Origin: Chara braunii
Lineage: Eukaryota; Streptophyta; Charophyceae; Charales; Characeae
DNA: 28,245 nucleotides
Direction of reading: 5' to 3'
Assembly (NCBI GenBank): GCA_003427395.1
Contig: BFEA01000012.1
Location: 616,116-644,360 of the forward strand
The notes under the pieces are model-generated. The model was not told the DNA's origin. It made no database searches and worked only from the letters and a program-made list of their open reading frames with translations. Shown here in pieces: positions 8,182-18,119 of the stretch (position 1 is its first letter; each line of letters begins with the position of its first letter). The translations under genes and the position numbers were made by a program.

Positions 8182-8800
8182 GTAAGTGTGTCCTTTTTGC
8201 TCTCTTTCGCATGCTAAATGCCAACTCGTTTGGAGTAGTGGCTAGCCTTGGTCGTGAACCAGCAGGTTGAACAATCCTGACAGGTCTACTACGGCTTTGC
8301 GAGGTCAAGCGCCAGATTGCTGCGACGGAATGCACGATTCGGGCAAATCAGCGCAAAAGCTAAGTTGACGAGGTGTCGATGGCTGCTAGGAGTGTTGAGT
8401 GTGCAGCGATAGGAAAGGTCGGTACTTCGGGTTCCGTAAGAAGTGGTGGTCTGGTTGGCTGGCCAGGGTGCCTCGTTTATGAGGGCTAACAGATCCATAT
8501 CTTATTTCCCTTCTTTTTTTTTTCATCTGTGAAAAATAAATGGTTGCATGGCGGAGCGCCAATTTCTTTCATCTCTATCTCAGTTATGAACGCTTCCTTT
8601 GTCTGTGAGACTCTCGATCTCAATGTGTGAATTGATGTAGGAGTCAATTGTGGAGCAAATGTCTGTGAGCTTTCTCTCCTTTCCATCTTTCTAAGTGTCT
8701 CTCGCTACACTCATCTGATTGCAGTAGAATGCGTGGGATGCTGATCTTTCAAGAAACACAAGAGTTTTTTATCTTCCTTGATGAATGGTCAATATGGGTG
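8182..8800. other. Possible intron (8182-8583) and no other gene
   Basis: The interval begins GTAAGT and has CAG at 8581-8583 after a T/C-rich tract, which suits the exon candidate before it. No further exon with a family resemblance is seen up to SINE copy C. Confidence 0.25.
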
Positions 8801-9051
8801 CTTTTTTTTTTTAACACTCCCCTTCTAGTGATAACAGTGCTGATAAGAGCAGATGCTGTTAGCACCTAGGGGGAGGCTCCATCTATTGGTGGGGAGCAAC
8901 ACCTGCTGGAAAACGGGTCCAGCGTCCCATATACAAATATGAAAACAGATCCAGAGTCTCCTTTTGTCTGATTGTTTTCCTTACATGTGCATGGAATGGA
9001 AAGAGCCTTCTCTTTGATGTGCGATCTCACATTATGGATGGATGAACTCTC
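8801..9051 (-). mobile_element. SINE-like element, copy C
   Basis: Minus strand; T-run at 8802-8812, head ending at 8928. The tail-side hairpin pairs 8817-8837 with 8855-8874 (CTCCCC...TAACAG with CTGTTA...GGGGAG, imperfect) around TGATAAGAGCAG. TATGGGTG at 8793-8800 and 9052-9059 is a candidate 8-bp target duplication. It gives a length of about 250 bp, like copy D, but the sequence 5' of the head does not match copy D, so the right limit is uncertain. Confidence 0.6.
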
Positions 9052-9072
9052 TATGGGTGAAAACTAATTAAG

Positions 9073-9345
9073 CTAAGTAGATGATTTTTTTTTTTTTTTT
9101 ACGGCGAAACTCCGTGGAACCTAATAGGCGAGGTGATAAGAGCATCCCCTCCTACTAGGCCCTCTGCGGATCACTCCATCTATTGGTGGGGAGCTGCACC
9201 TGCTGGAAACCGGGTCCAGCGTCCCTTACAATAAGTTTAAACATCATCCTTTTACTGGAAACCGGGTCCAGCGTCCCATTATTCTCTGTGTCTGGCCCCT
9301 TGAAGATTTCCTTCCGTTTTCTCTAAGTCCTCTAAGTAGATGATT
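9073..9345 (-). mobile_element. SINE-like element, copy D, with perfect 14-bp target duplication
   Basis: CTAAGTAGATGATT occurs at 9073-9086 and again at 9332-9345, exactly flanking a minus-strand insert of 245 bp (9087-9331) whose poly(A) tail abuts the left copy. This is the signature of target-primed reverse transcription. Inside are a full head ending at 9225 and a second partial head (CTGGAAACCGGGTCCAGCG, near 9255-9278) about 50 bases further 5'. The tail-side hairpin pairs 9120-9133 with 9146-9159 (11 of 14) around TGATAAGAGCAT. A second small hairpin CGG...CCG lies beside the tail. Confidence 0.85.
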
Positions 9346-9431
9346 AATGGCAGGCGTGCAAAAAAAAAAAAATTGTAGGTTGTTTTCCACCTTTCATGTT
9401 TGTGAAAGGACGTAGAGAGCAGAACAGTTAC

Positions 9432-9541
9432 TACACTCTTTCGCTTGCATGGTGTGAGCGTAAATATCGATTTACTTTTGGAGGCCTACAGGCTTAAAAA
9501 ACGAATGTGTGTGAAACTCTTGTTACACTCTTCCGCTTGCA
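9432..9541. repeat. 18-bp direct repeat, 92 bases apart
   Basis: TACACTCTTTCGCTTGCA at 9432-9449 recurs with one change at 9524-9541. The rest of the interval is not obviously duplicated. Confidence 0.5.
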
Positions 9542-10304
9542 GAAAGAGTGGCAGCGACCAGGTGACGTCCGCATTCGTTTCAACTACGTAAGAAGAAACA
9601 GATCGTCGTGTTTTGTGAATGGTGGATGTGGATGATGGATGTTTCCTTTATTTTGTGTTAAGCTTCCTTCCTACAATGTTTGCTAGAGCGTCCTAGTCTT
9701 CTGCTTCAGCGTCACGCAGAGATTCAGGCCGTGTCCCGAGTTCTCGTATAATGAGGAACAACCACTCGTATGTGAGTGAGACGCTATCGGGACCTGTGGA
9801 TCCCGAATAACGTCCCGGCACTTGCGAGCCGATATATAGCCAAGTTGTGCACGACAGAGAAATATGGAGTAAGGAGACGAGAGATAAAAAAAAGACAAAG
9901 GACTAGGACGGGACCGCCGGGAGGAATGATGGCCTGGGCTGAGTACCGCAGGGAGAAAGAACCGGCAACGGCAAGCAAGTGACAGGACATGGGCACATAG
10001 GGGCATAACATGGGGCCAGGAGGGCCATTTGAATTCGACATGACAAGAGAGTAGGGAAGCCAAGGGATGGACGACCCTTGTGGCCGCGGGATGCTAGAAA
10101 ATAAGGGCCCAACGTGGGGGCCGCCTACGACAATTAAAGGAGACCACGGATCGGAGGCCCGCGACCGAAGAAACCGGCACGAGTAAGGCCCGAAAAAGGA
10201 CAAGGGAAAGGGGTCACCATAGGGCGGTAGATGCCAAAAGAACATGGGATACCTTGAGGATAGGCACCGGGGACCACATGAGACTAAGTAAAAATAATGG
10301 TATC
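9542..10304. other. Purine-rich stretch, no gene
   Basis: From about 9750 the plus strand becomes rich in G and A. Frames on the minus strand are open through composition only. GGGGACC-type phrases become frequent towards 10300. Confidence 0.4.
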
Positions 10305-10405
10305 CGGGACAAAGTGTCGGGGACCACCGTCGGGACAAGTGTCGGGGACCACTGGCGGGACAAAGCGGCGGGGACTTGCGCAAGACAAGCGGCGGGGACA
10401 TGGGA
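10305..10405. repeat. 25-26-bp G-rich tandem repeat, about four copies
   Basis: Units begin at 10305, 10331, 10356 and 10381 with the pattern CGGGACAA.G.GCGGGGAC. Closely spaced runs of three and four G could support a G-quadruplex on the plus strand; this is inferred from sequence only. Confidence 0.7.
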
Positions 10406-10586
10406 AGGTCTCAAGAGGAACCACGGAGCGGCATGAGGGAAAAACAATTAAAGCAAGACGCACCGTCAAGATTGAGATCTTGACGACCAAGAATATTGGC
10501 ACCACTAGTACAAGCACTAGTGGAAGCAAATGGGGAGAACAAAAGGGAAAAAAAAAGTAACGAAACATGAGGGAGGAGGCATGGGA

Positions 10587-12195
10587 GCAATCCGAAAAAT
10601 CTCGGATTAACCTCCCCCAAGAAAATGGAGTCAAAAGAGACTCCATGTGAAAAATAGGCCTCGAGGAGAAAATCGGAGTATGAGGGGTCACTGTGCGAAA
10701 GAAATAAAGGTAAAAGGAAACCCTCATGGGCATGAAGAAACCATTATTGCAGTCCGAGATAAAACGGAGTACACCATGGGCAAAGGAAGGGCCAAAACTA
10801 AGAGGAAGGGCCTAGAAAAGGGCCTTAATGGCCAGTTGACACTTGGCATGCTAGAAAAANNNNNNNNNNNNNNNNNNNNNNNNNNNNNNNNNNNNNNNNN
10901 NNNNNNNNNNNNNNNNNNNNNNNNNNNNNNNNNNNNNNNNNNNNNNNNNNNNNNNNNNNNNNNNNNNNNNNNNNNNNNNNNNNNNNNNNNNNNNNNNNNN
11001 NNNNNNNNNNNNNNNNNNNAACGGTAAAAAACGACCACTTGGGGAGATACATCCGTGACTAGATGCATTCTGAATATGGCGGTTGCAAAGGACCTTGATT
11101 TTTTCTTGATTTTGTAGAGAAAATCAAGAAAAATCAAGGCCCCATGCAACTGAGATATAACTGATTGGATGAGGGAGAAGAAACACATGTTTTAGGAGCA
11201 TCCGGAGCCAGAATTCAGTCCGGGTGCACTTGAAAGTTAGTCGTTTCTTTTTCCTTCCATTTTGGGTTAGCTGTGGGGCAATGGGACTAAGAAATTCACC
11301 CCTACTGCAGTCCGAGTTACAACGGACTGCATGGGGAGGGGGAAAACACATGTTTTAGGTGCATCCGGAGCCAATAAGGAGCCCAGATGCACTTGAAAAT
11401 TAAGCGCTTCATTTTCTTTCAAGTAGGGGAAAGTTGTGGGGTTGTTGGACTAGGAAAATGACCACAGTTGCAACCCGAGAAATAACGGGCTGCGTAAGGA
11501 TGCCTAGGCCAAAAGAAAATTAGCCATGACAAGCCCGAAAAACTAGAAAAGAGTGATTTCAGCATGAGACAAATAGAGGCGGTAAACGACAACCGTGAGA
11601 TAAAATTTCGCGACCAAGAATAGTCGGCACACATGGGGCACTTGAGGAGGGGATATTGGAACTTACAAGGGCAGGGAGGTTGCAAAATAAAAATGGGGCG
11701 ACATCTGGAACGATGCAGGGGACTAAATAAGCCCAACGAAAATTAGCCGAAAAATGAGACATGCGTCAGCGTGACTACCGGCAAGACAAAAAAATGGAAC
11801 TAGTATGGAGGAAAGTGGCGAGGACTCGAGATATCCCAAGAAAACCATAAACCAACACAATAAATGGTCACACAAAGCAAACGGCACAATCGAAATCAAG
11901 ATCTAGACGGTGAAAAATATTAGCACCACGAGTGCAAACACTAGTGGGACCAAGTGGGAGAGTCATAAGAGAAAAAAAAACAAAATAATGATGATAGAAG
12001 GGTTGCCCAGCAGCCCGAGATATCTCAGATTAGCTAGGCATGATAAAATAAGAGCGCAATAGGCTCAACATAAGAAAAAGACTGTCAAAAAGAAAACGGG
12101 GCAAAGAGGGTCCAAAATTGAGGCTAACGGAGACACAATGAAGCTCCCTTGAGTATGGGGGCTTCATTATTGTAATCCGAGATATAACGGTCAAC
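10587..12195 (+). repeat. ~161-bp degenerate repeat with one small hairpin per unit
   Basis: A stem of about 8 bp with an 8-nt loop recurs near 10587, 10749, 11307, 11470 and 12173, with decayed forms at 11146 and 12013. Spacing is close to 160-163 where adjacent copies are intact (10587/10749, 11146/11307/11470, 12013/12173). Example: TGCAGTCCG-AGTTACAA-CGGACTGCA at 11306-11331. The clearest tandem pair also shares ACACATGTTTTAGG (near 11184 and 11347) and a GCATCCGGAGCC block. A phrase with TATTGGCACCACTAGT (about 10493) recurs near 11918. No coding function is seen. Confidence 0.6.
10860..11019. other. Assembly gap, 160 N
   Basis: All bases are undetermined. The gap lies inside the ~161-bp repeat and may hide a further copy. 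Confidence 1.
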
Positions 12196-13215
12196 TGCCG
12201 AGTCTGAATCTAGCCATAGATGAGGATCCGTAACCTAGAAAAAAACTCAACAACCACTTGACACTTATCACATCAGAAATGAAAGAACAAAAAAAAAAAA
12301 TGAGAGAAAATGGAGGAAGAATGAGACAAAGGAGGAGAAAAGAGTGGAGGAGAATTTGTCGGCCTATTGGGACTGGCACAGTAAGGACTGGCAGATCCCT
12401 ACTGTGACCTTATCCCTTCACATTTAGTGGAGGGCAATCCGGATTGCATAAATATGGTCCTTGGGACAATATCTCTACAAAATCTGAATTAAAAAGAAAA
12501 AATTGAGAGAAAATGCGAAGGAAAAATTATCGGTTTTCTTTTGGGCCATGGATTTGAGATTTAGATCCATGGAGGAGGGAATATGGCCGTTTTTTAGATG
12601 GTCAACTCAAACGACCAGCTCCGGAATGAGTTGGCAGCCCAAAATGGAAAGGAACAAAAGAAAGAAAATGACAAAATTATGCATTTGGTTCAAACGGAAG
12701 GCCAAATGCACCAAAAATTGAAAAACTAAGCATAGGAGCACAAATTTGAAGCAAGGACTACTTGGGGGTGACACAGAATATTGTTGGTCTTGGATCTTAG
12801 CCAGATCCAAGGCTGAAATAGCACCGAGTCATAGAAAAATACCTCGGCCGACAAAAAATGAGGTAAAAACTGAAAAAATTGAGAAAAAGGTCCACTGGGG
12901 GTTTCTCCTTAAATGAGGCTGCCCTTTGGGCATTTGAACCAAAGAGGGCAATATTTTGAAAAGGAAAAGGAGGCTAAAGGAGACCAAGAGGCAATCTGAG
13001 TTCGTACCAACCACTCGGACTGCATGTACCTGACCAAAATTAGGCCCAGGTACCCCCGGAGGGGCCTAGTGGTGAATTTTTTCCTTGGGGGTACCTCGGT
13101 TCACCTCAAGGCACATGAGGAGGCCCATGGGCTGGGCGGAGTGCTGGTTTCAGCCTACATAAGTTGAGGTTTCAGTCCGCCACACTCAAATTTGCATGAG
13201 GTATGTCCATGCTGC
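12196..13215. other. Purine-rich stretch without a gene
   Basis: Contains the perfect 14-bp palindrome GCAATCCGGATTGC (12434-12447), which resembles the stems of the preceding repeat without a loop, and AGGTACCCCC (13048-13057) with its exact inverse at 13087-13096. Frames are short and unrecognised. Confidence 0.45.
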
Positions 13216-13250
13216 CCAAGTGAGCTCATAAGAGCACTTCACTCACTTGG
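13216..13250 (+). repeat. Isolated hairpin with the SINE-type loop
   Basis: CCAAGTGAG (13216-13224) pairs exactly with CTCACTTGG (13242-13250). The loop holds TCATAAGAGCAC, close to the TGATAAGAGCAT loop of the SINE-like copies. No SINE head or tail is present nearby. Confidence 0.5.
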
Positions 13251-13595
13251 AGTGAGGAGAGGGGAACCCCTGTCAGTTTTAGAGCTTGGAAGAGGCTGTG
13301 GACTAGTGTGAGGAGCTCCAGAGGTTGGTGGTAGTGAGGCTGGCCTAGGAAGGTGCTCCGCCATAGCCCCCAGGTTGTGAGGAAGAAGGGGAGGCTAAAG
13401 GGAGTCTCATTAGCGCTCCTAGAGGGGAGGAATCAATAACCATAGTGGAAGGAGTTTGCAATAGCTTGTGAAAGGTTGAAAGAGGAAGGAGAAGAGGGCT
13501 TGAGGAAGGAGAAAGTCATAGCTAAGGTGACACTTGTGCAAAAAAGGGAGGAGCTTCATCAAGATTGGTGCTCCAACTCCAAGATACTAGAAGAG

Positions 13596-13617
13596 GTGAG
13601 TGGAAAGAATAAGATTT

Positions 13618-13648
<31 letters not shown>

Positions 13649-13852
13649 CCTTCTTCTTCTTCTTTTTTTTCCTCCTCTTCCTTTTCTTCTTCATCCTCAT
13701 CTTCTTCTTCTTTTTTTTTTTCTTCTTCTTCTTCCTCGTTTTTTTATTTTCCCTCGTCTTCTTCTTCTTCCTCCTCCTCTTCTCCCACCCCTCCATGATC
13801 CCTTACCTACATTCTCTTTTGATCTTTTTCTTCATCATCTCTCTCTCCGTAG
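13596..13852 (+). other. Predicted intron in an unrecognised transcript
   Basis: The donor AGAAGAG|GTGAGTGG (13596) and acceptor CTCTCTCCGTAG|GAAC (ending 13852) bound a 257-bp segment that is mostly a (CTT)n-type pyrimidine tract. Upstream, 13140-13595 is purine-rich and may be a transcribed leader. A weak TATA-like CTACATAAG lies near 13157. No conserved protein is encoded on either side, so a non-coding RNA or a repeat-derived transcript is possible. Confidence 0.3.
13616..13797. repeat. (CTT)n/(CCT)n imperfect microsatellite
   Basis: Almost pure pyrimidine run made of CTT, CCT and T tracts. Open frames here (poly-Phe/Leu, or poly-Lys on the other strand) are artefacts. Confidence 0.95.
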
Positions 13853-13924
13853 GAACTGCCCAAGGCTTAGAGTAGGAAGTAGGAGGCTTGGTCACTAGTA
13901 ATGGTCTCTCCATGGTCCATTTCT

Positions 13925-14930
13925 TCACCCGTATGTGAATCGTCATTTCCCTTTTTTTGATTTCATGCATGAAATCCCTTCACTTTCTCTCTATTTTTCC
14001 ACTTGGTAGCAAATCGTAACTTCAGCTTGTGCTTGTTCTAGTGTTTGATGATTTTTTCCCTCTTGTTTAGTCTGTTTCTTTACTCCCATGTGAATCGTCG
14101 TTTTCCTTCTTGTGATTTCATGCATGACTCTTGTCACTTTCTCTCAATTTTCTCACTTTGTATCAAATTGCAACTTTAGTTTATGCTTGTTATAGTGTTT
14201 GATGATATTTTTCCTCTTGTTTAGTCAATTTCTTTACTCCCATGTGAATCATCATTTTCCTTCTTGTGATTTCATGCATGAGAGTGAGTTTCACTCACTC
14301 TGTCTTCACTTTCTTTCCATTTTCCCACTTTGTATCAAATCGCAACCTTAGTTTGTGCTTGTTCTAGTGTTTGATGATTTTTTTCCTCTTGTTTGGTCAA
14401 TTTTTTCACTTCTATGTGGATTGTCACTTCCCTTCTTATAATTTCATGCATGAGAGTGAGTTTCACTCTCTCTCCTCTCACTATCTCTTCATTTCTTCAC
14501 TTAGGAGTAAATCGCAACTTTGCTTTGTGCTTGTTTTACTATTTTGATAATGTTTTCCTTTTGTTTAATCCATTTCTTCACTCCTATGTGGATCGCCACT
14601 TCCCTTCTTGTGATTTCATGCATGAGTGTGAGTTTCACTCACTCTCCTTTCACTTTCTCTCAATTTTTTCACTTAGGAGCAAATCGCAACTTTGTTTTGT
14701 GCGTGTTCTAGTGTTTGGATGATCTTTCCACTTGTTTAATCCATTCTTCTGCTCCCATGTGAATCGTCACTTGTCTTTTTATGATTTCATGCATTAGCGT
14801 GAGTTTCACTCACTCTCCCCTCACTCCCTCTTTATCTGTTCACTTGATAATGAATCGCAACTTTGATTTTCAGTCATAGTAGTGCCTTGATGATTCTTTT
14901 CACTTATTTTGCTTAGTTTTCTCACATAAT
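13925..14930 (+). repeat. Satellite array 1, 154-172-bp units
   Basis: The phrase ATGTGAATCGTC or a variant recurs at 13933, 14088, 14242, 14414, 14586 and 14757. The first two steps are 154-155 bp, the next three 171-172. The growth of about 17-18 bp comes from an insert resembling GAGTGAGTTTCACTCACT after CATGCATG. The phrase TTTCATGCATG followed by CTCACTCAC also links it to the next array. Confidence 0.85.
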
Positions 14931-15540
14931 GATGTTTTGCTTCATTCTTGGTTGCTTACATGAGCTTCATGCATGTGTTTGAGCAAGTCTCACTCACCTG
15001 CGTGACTCATCTCTCACAGGATGATGTTCCGTTTCATTTTTGGTTTCTTACATGAGCTTCATGCATGTGTTTGAGTAAGTCTCACTCATATGTGTGGCTC
15101 ATCTCTCACATGATGATGTTCCGTTTCATTCTTGGTTGCTTACATGAGTTTCATGCATGTGTTTGGGCAAGTCTCACTCACTTGCGTGACCCATCTCTCA
15201 CAGGATGATGTTCCGTTTCATTATTGGTTGCTTACATGAGCTCCATGCATGTGTTTGAGCAAGTCTCACTCACATTTGTGGTTCATCTCTCACATGATGA
15301 TGTTCCGTTTCATTCTTGGTTGCTTACATGCGCTTCATGCATGTGTTTAAGCAAGTCTCACTCGCATTACATGAGCTCCATGCATGTGTTTGAGCGAGTC
15401 TCACTCACATGTGTGACTCATCTCTCACATGATGGTGTTCCGTTTTATTCTTGGTTGCTTTTATGAGCTGCATGCATGTGTTTGAGCAAGTCTCACTCAC
15501 ATGTGTGACTCATCTCTCATATGATGATCTTCCGTTTCAA
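14931..15540 (+). repeat. Satellite array 2, 92-bp units
   Basis: GATGTTCCGTTTCATTC-type sequence recurs at 14931, 15023, 15115, 15207, 15299, 15434 and 15526. All steps are 92 bp except 15299-15434, which holds an extra 43-bp partial duplication (ACATGAGCTCCATGCATG). CTTGGTTGCTTACATGAG and CATGCATGTGTTTGAGC are conserved parts. Confidence 0.9.
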
Positions 15541-15589
15541 TTTTGATTGCTTCCCTTGCTTCATACGTGTGTTCTCACTAGTCACACTC

Positions 15590-17345
15590 TTACTTTGTCA
15601 ATTTCATGCACTTGGTGATCGACCGATTCATACTTGGTTGTTCTATCACTCAAATGCATATGTTTTCACTAGTTAAACTCTTACTTTGTCAATTTCATGC
15701 ACTTGGTGATGGTCCGATTCATACTTGGCTGTTTCATTACTCACATGCATGAGTTTTCACTAGTCACTCTCTTACCTTGTCAATTTCATGCACTTGGAGA
15801 TAGTCCGATTCATACTTAGTTGTTTCATCACTCACACACATGTGTTCTCACTACTCACACTCTTACTTTGTCAATTTCATGCACTTAGTGATTGTCCGAT
15901 TCTTGCTTGGCTGTTTCATCGCTCACATGCATGTGTTCTCACTAGTCACACTTTTACTTTGACGAGTTCATGCACTTCGTGATTGACCGATTCATAATTG
16001 GCTGTTTCATCACTCACATGCATATGTTCTCACTAGTTACGCTCTTACTTTGTCAATTCCATACACTTGGTGGTGGTCCGATTCATACTTGGTTGTTCCA
16101 TCACTCACATGCATGTGTTCTCACTAGTCACGCTCTTACTTTGTCAATTTCATGCACTTGGTGATTGACCGATTTATACTTAGTTGCTCAACTACTTATA
16201 TGCATGTGTTCTCGCTAGTCACACTCTTACTTTGTCAATTTCATGCACTTAGTGATTGTCCGATCTTTGCTTGGTTGTTTCATCACTCACATGCATGTGT
16301 TCTCACTAGTCACACTCTTATTTTGTCAAGTTCATGCACTTGGTGGTGGTCCGATTCATACTTGGCTGTTTCGTCACTCACATGCATGTGTTCTCACTAG
16401 TCACGCTCTTACTTTGTCAATTTCATGCATTTGGTGATTGACCGATTCATACCTGGTTGTTCCGCTACTTATATGCATGTGTTATCGCCAGTCGCAGTCT
16501 TACTTTGTCAATTTCATGCACTTAGTGATTGTCCGATTCTTGCTTGGTTGTTTCATCACTCACATGCATGTGTTCTCACTAGTCACAATCTTACTTTGTC
16601 AAGTTCATGCACTTGGTGGTGGTCCGATTCATACTTGGTTGTTCCGTTATCACATACATGTGTTTTCACTAGTCATGCTCTTACTTTGTCAATTTCATGC
16701 ACTTGGTGATTGACCGATTTATACTCGGCTGTTCCGCTACTTATATGCATGTGTTCTCGCTAGTTACAACCTTACTTTATCAATTTCATGCGCTTGGTGA
16801 TTGCCCGATTCATATTTGGTTGTTCCACTACTCACATACATGTGTTCTCACTAGTCACCCTCTTGCTTTGTGCATCTCACACACTTGATGATAGTCTGAT
16901 TCATCCTTGGTTGTTGCACTAGTCGTATGCATGTGTTCTCACTAGTCACACCCTTACTTGTCCATTTCACACACTTGGTGATAGTCCGATTCATCTTTGG
17001 TTGTTGAACTAGTCATATGCATGTGTTCTCACTGGTCATGCTCTTGCTTTGTCCATTTCACACATTAGGTGATAGTCCGACTTATTATTGGTTGTTCCAC
17101 TACTCATAGGCATGTGTTCTCACTAGTCATACTCTCGCCTTGTAAATTTTATGCACTCGGTAGTAGTCCGATTCAACCTTGGCTGTTTCACTAGTCATAT
17201 GCATGTGTCTCACTTGTCATGATTTTGCTTTGTTGATTTCACACACTTGGTGACAGTTCTATTCATTCTTGGTTGTTTTGCTCGTCATAAGCATGTGTTC
17301 TCACTAGTCACACTCTTTGCCTTGTCCATTTCACACACTCGGTTA
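15590..17345 (+). repeat. Satellite array 3, 91-bp units, about 19 copies
   Basis: ATTTCATGCACTTGGTGAT-type sequence recurs every 91 bases from 15601 to 17328 (for example 15692, 15783, 15874, 16964, 17055, 17328). Conserved parts are CCGATTCATACTTGGTTG, CATGCATGTGTTCTCACTAG and CTCTTACTTTGTC. The order of these blocks matches the 92-bp array, so the two are probably one family. Frames of 60-94 codons repeat in all three phases because 91 is not divisible by three; these are not genes. Confidence 0.95.
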
Positions 17346-17634
17346 GTCGAATTGACACACACATGACCCAACGAGCCCCCCACCCCGGTGTTCTAATCGA
17401 ACGCGGTAAGTAGGGAGTAAGAAAAATGATTGTTTCTTCGCTATGACTGTTGTTGCTGTTATTGTTGTGCATAACAATGTTTGCTGCTGCTGCTGATGAC
17501 TGACCAAGTCCCTTGTTGCGGCTGCTGCTGCTAAAAAACTGACGGCCAACCCCCGGAGCACGGGCCGGTTTGAAAATGGGACTAAGGGGTCAATGAGACC
17601 GGGGGGCCACTTTGCCCAAGGCCCGTCAAAAACA
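17346..17634. other. Array edge; short CTG-type runs
   Basis: GTTGTTGCTGTTATTG and two GCTGCTGCTGCT runs (about 17480-17535) are the only visible structure. No gene is seen. Confidence 0.5.
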
Positions 17635-17744
17635 AGGATATGAGGGTTGAGACTTCTCAGACCTCATATCCTAGACATAAACAAATGACTTGCAGAACCT
17701 GCAGGTCATCCGAGTCCATTTTCCTGCGAATACGGGAAATGGAC
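17635..17744. repeat. Three consecutive hairpins
   Basis: AGGATATGAGG (17635-17645) with its exact inverse at 17662-17672; TGACTTGCAG-AAC-CTGCAGGTCA at 17686-17708 with one mismatch; GTCCATTTTCC (17714-17724) with GGGAAATGGAC (17734-17744), fully pairable with one G-T. They fill 110 bases with gaps of only 13 and 5 bases. Confidence 0.8.
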
Positions 17745-18119
17745 TTTACCAAACTTTTCACCTTGAGGCCCGGACGGCGCCCGAAAACGGCAAGTATGGG
17801 CAAACGATGACGGAATCCGACCAAATTTGGTAGGATGCTTCGATGGGGTACAAATGGTGTGCCCACCAAAATAGGACTGATTTTGACCTTGTTTAGGATA
17901 GAAAATGCAAGCCTGTGTTTTTCGGCTCTTCTTGTTAGATAAAAATGGCAAAAACGACAAAATCTGCAGATCTGCAGATCTGGAAGGACCGCGTTTTTTT
18001 AAATCTGTGTCTTTTTGCAAAGTCTGTGCTGTTGTAGGACTAGTACTGCAAGCTTAAGTTTTTGAAGTCCGGGGCAAGGGAAAACCTGGGGATAAAACGG
18101 GACGCGCGAAGTAGGACGA
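17745..18119. other. No gene seen
   Basis: CCAAATTTGG (about 17820) and a doubled CTGCAGAT (about 17967) are the only short patterns. Frames are short and unrecognised. Confidence 0.4.

Noticed and set aside
9750-13600. LTR retrotransposon
   Set aside because: No long terminal repeats, primer-binding site, or gag/pol motifs were found; direct repeats present are short and periodic.
13476-13898. 140-codon plus frame with long Leu/Phe/Pro tract and antisense poly-Lys frame
   Set aside because: Product of the CTT pyrimidine tract inside a likely intron.
15788-16888. Series of 60-94-codon frames with repeated HALSD/HACVLTSH motifs as a repeat protein family
   Set aside because: The 91-bp unit cycles through all three frames, so open frames recur by periodicity alone; stops occur in every unit cycle.
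15590-17345. CRISPR array
   Set aside because: Units are contiguous 91-bp satellites with no alternating conserved repeat and unique spacer, in a eukaryotic context.
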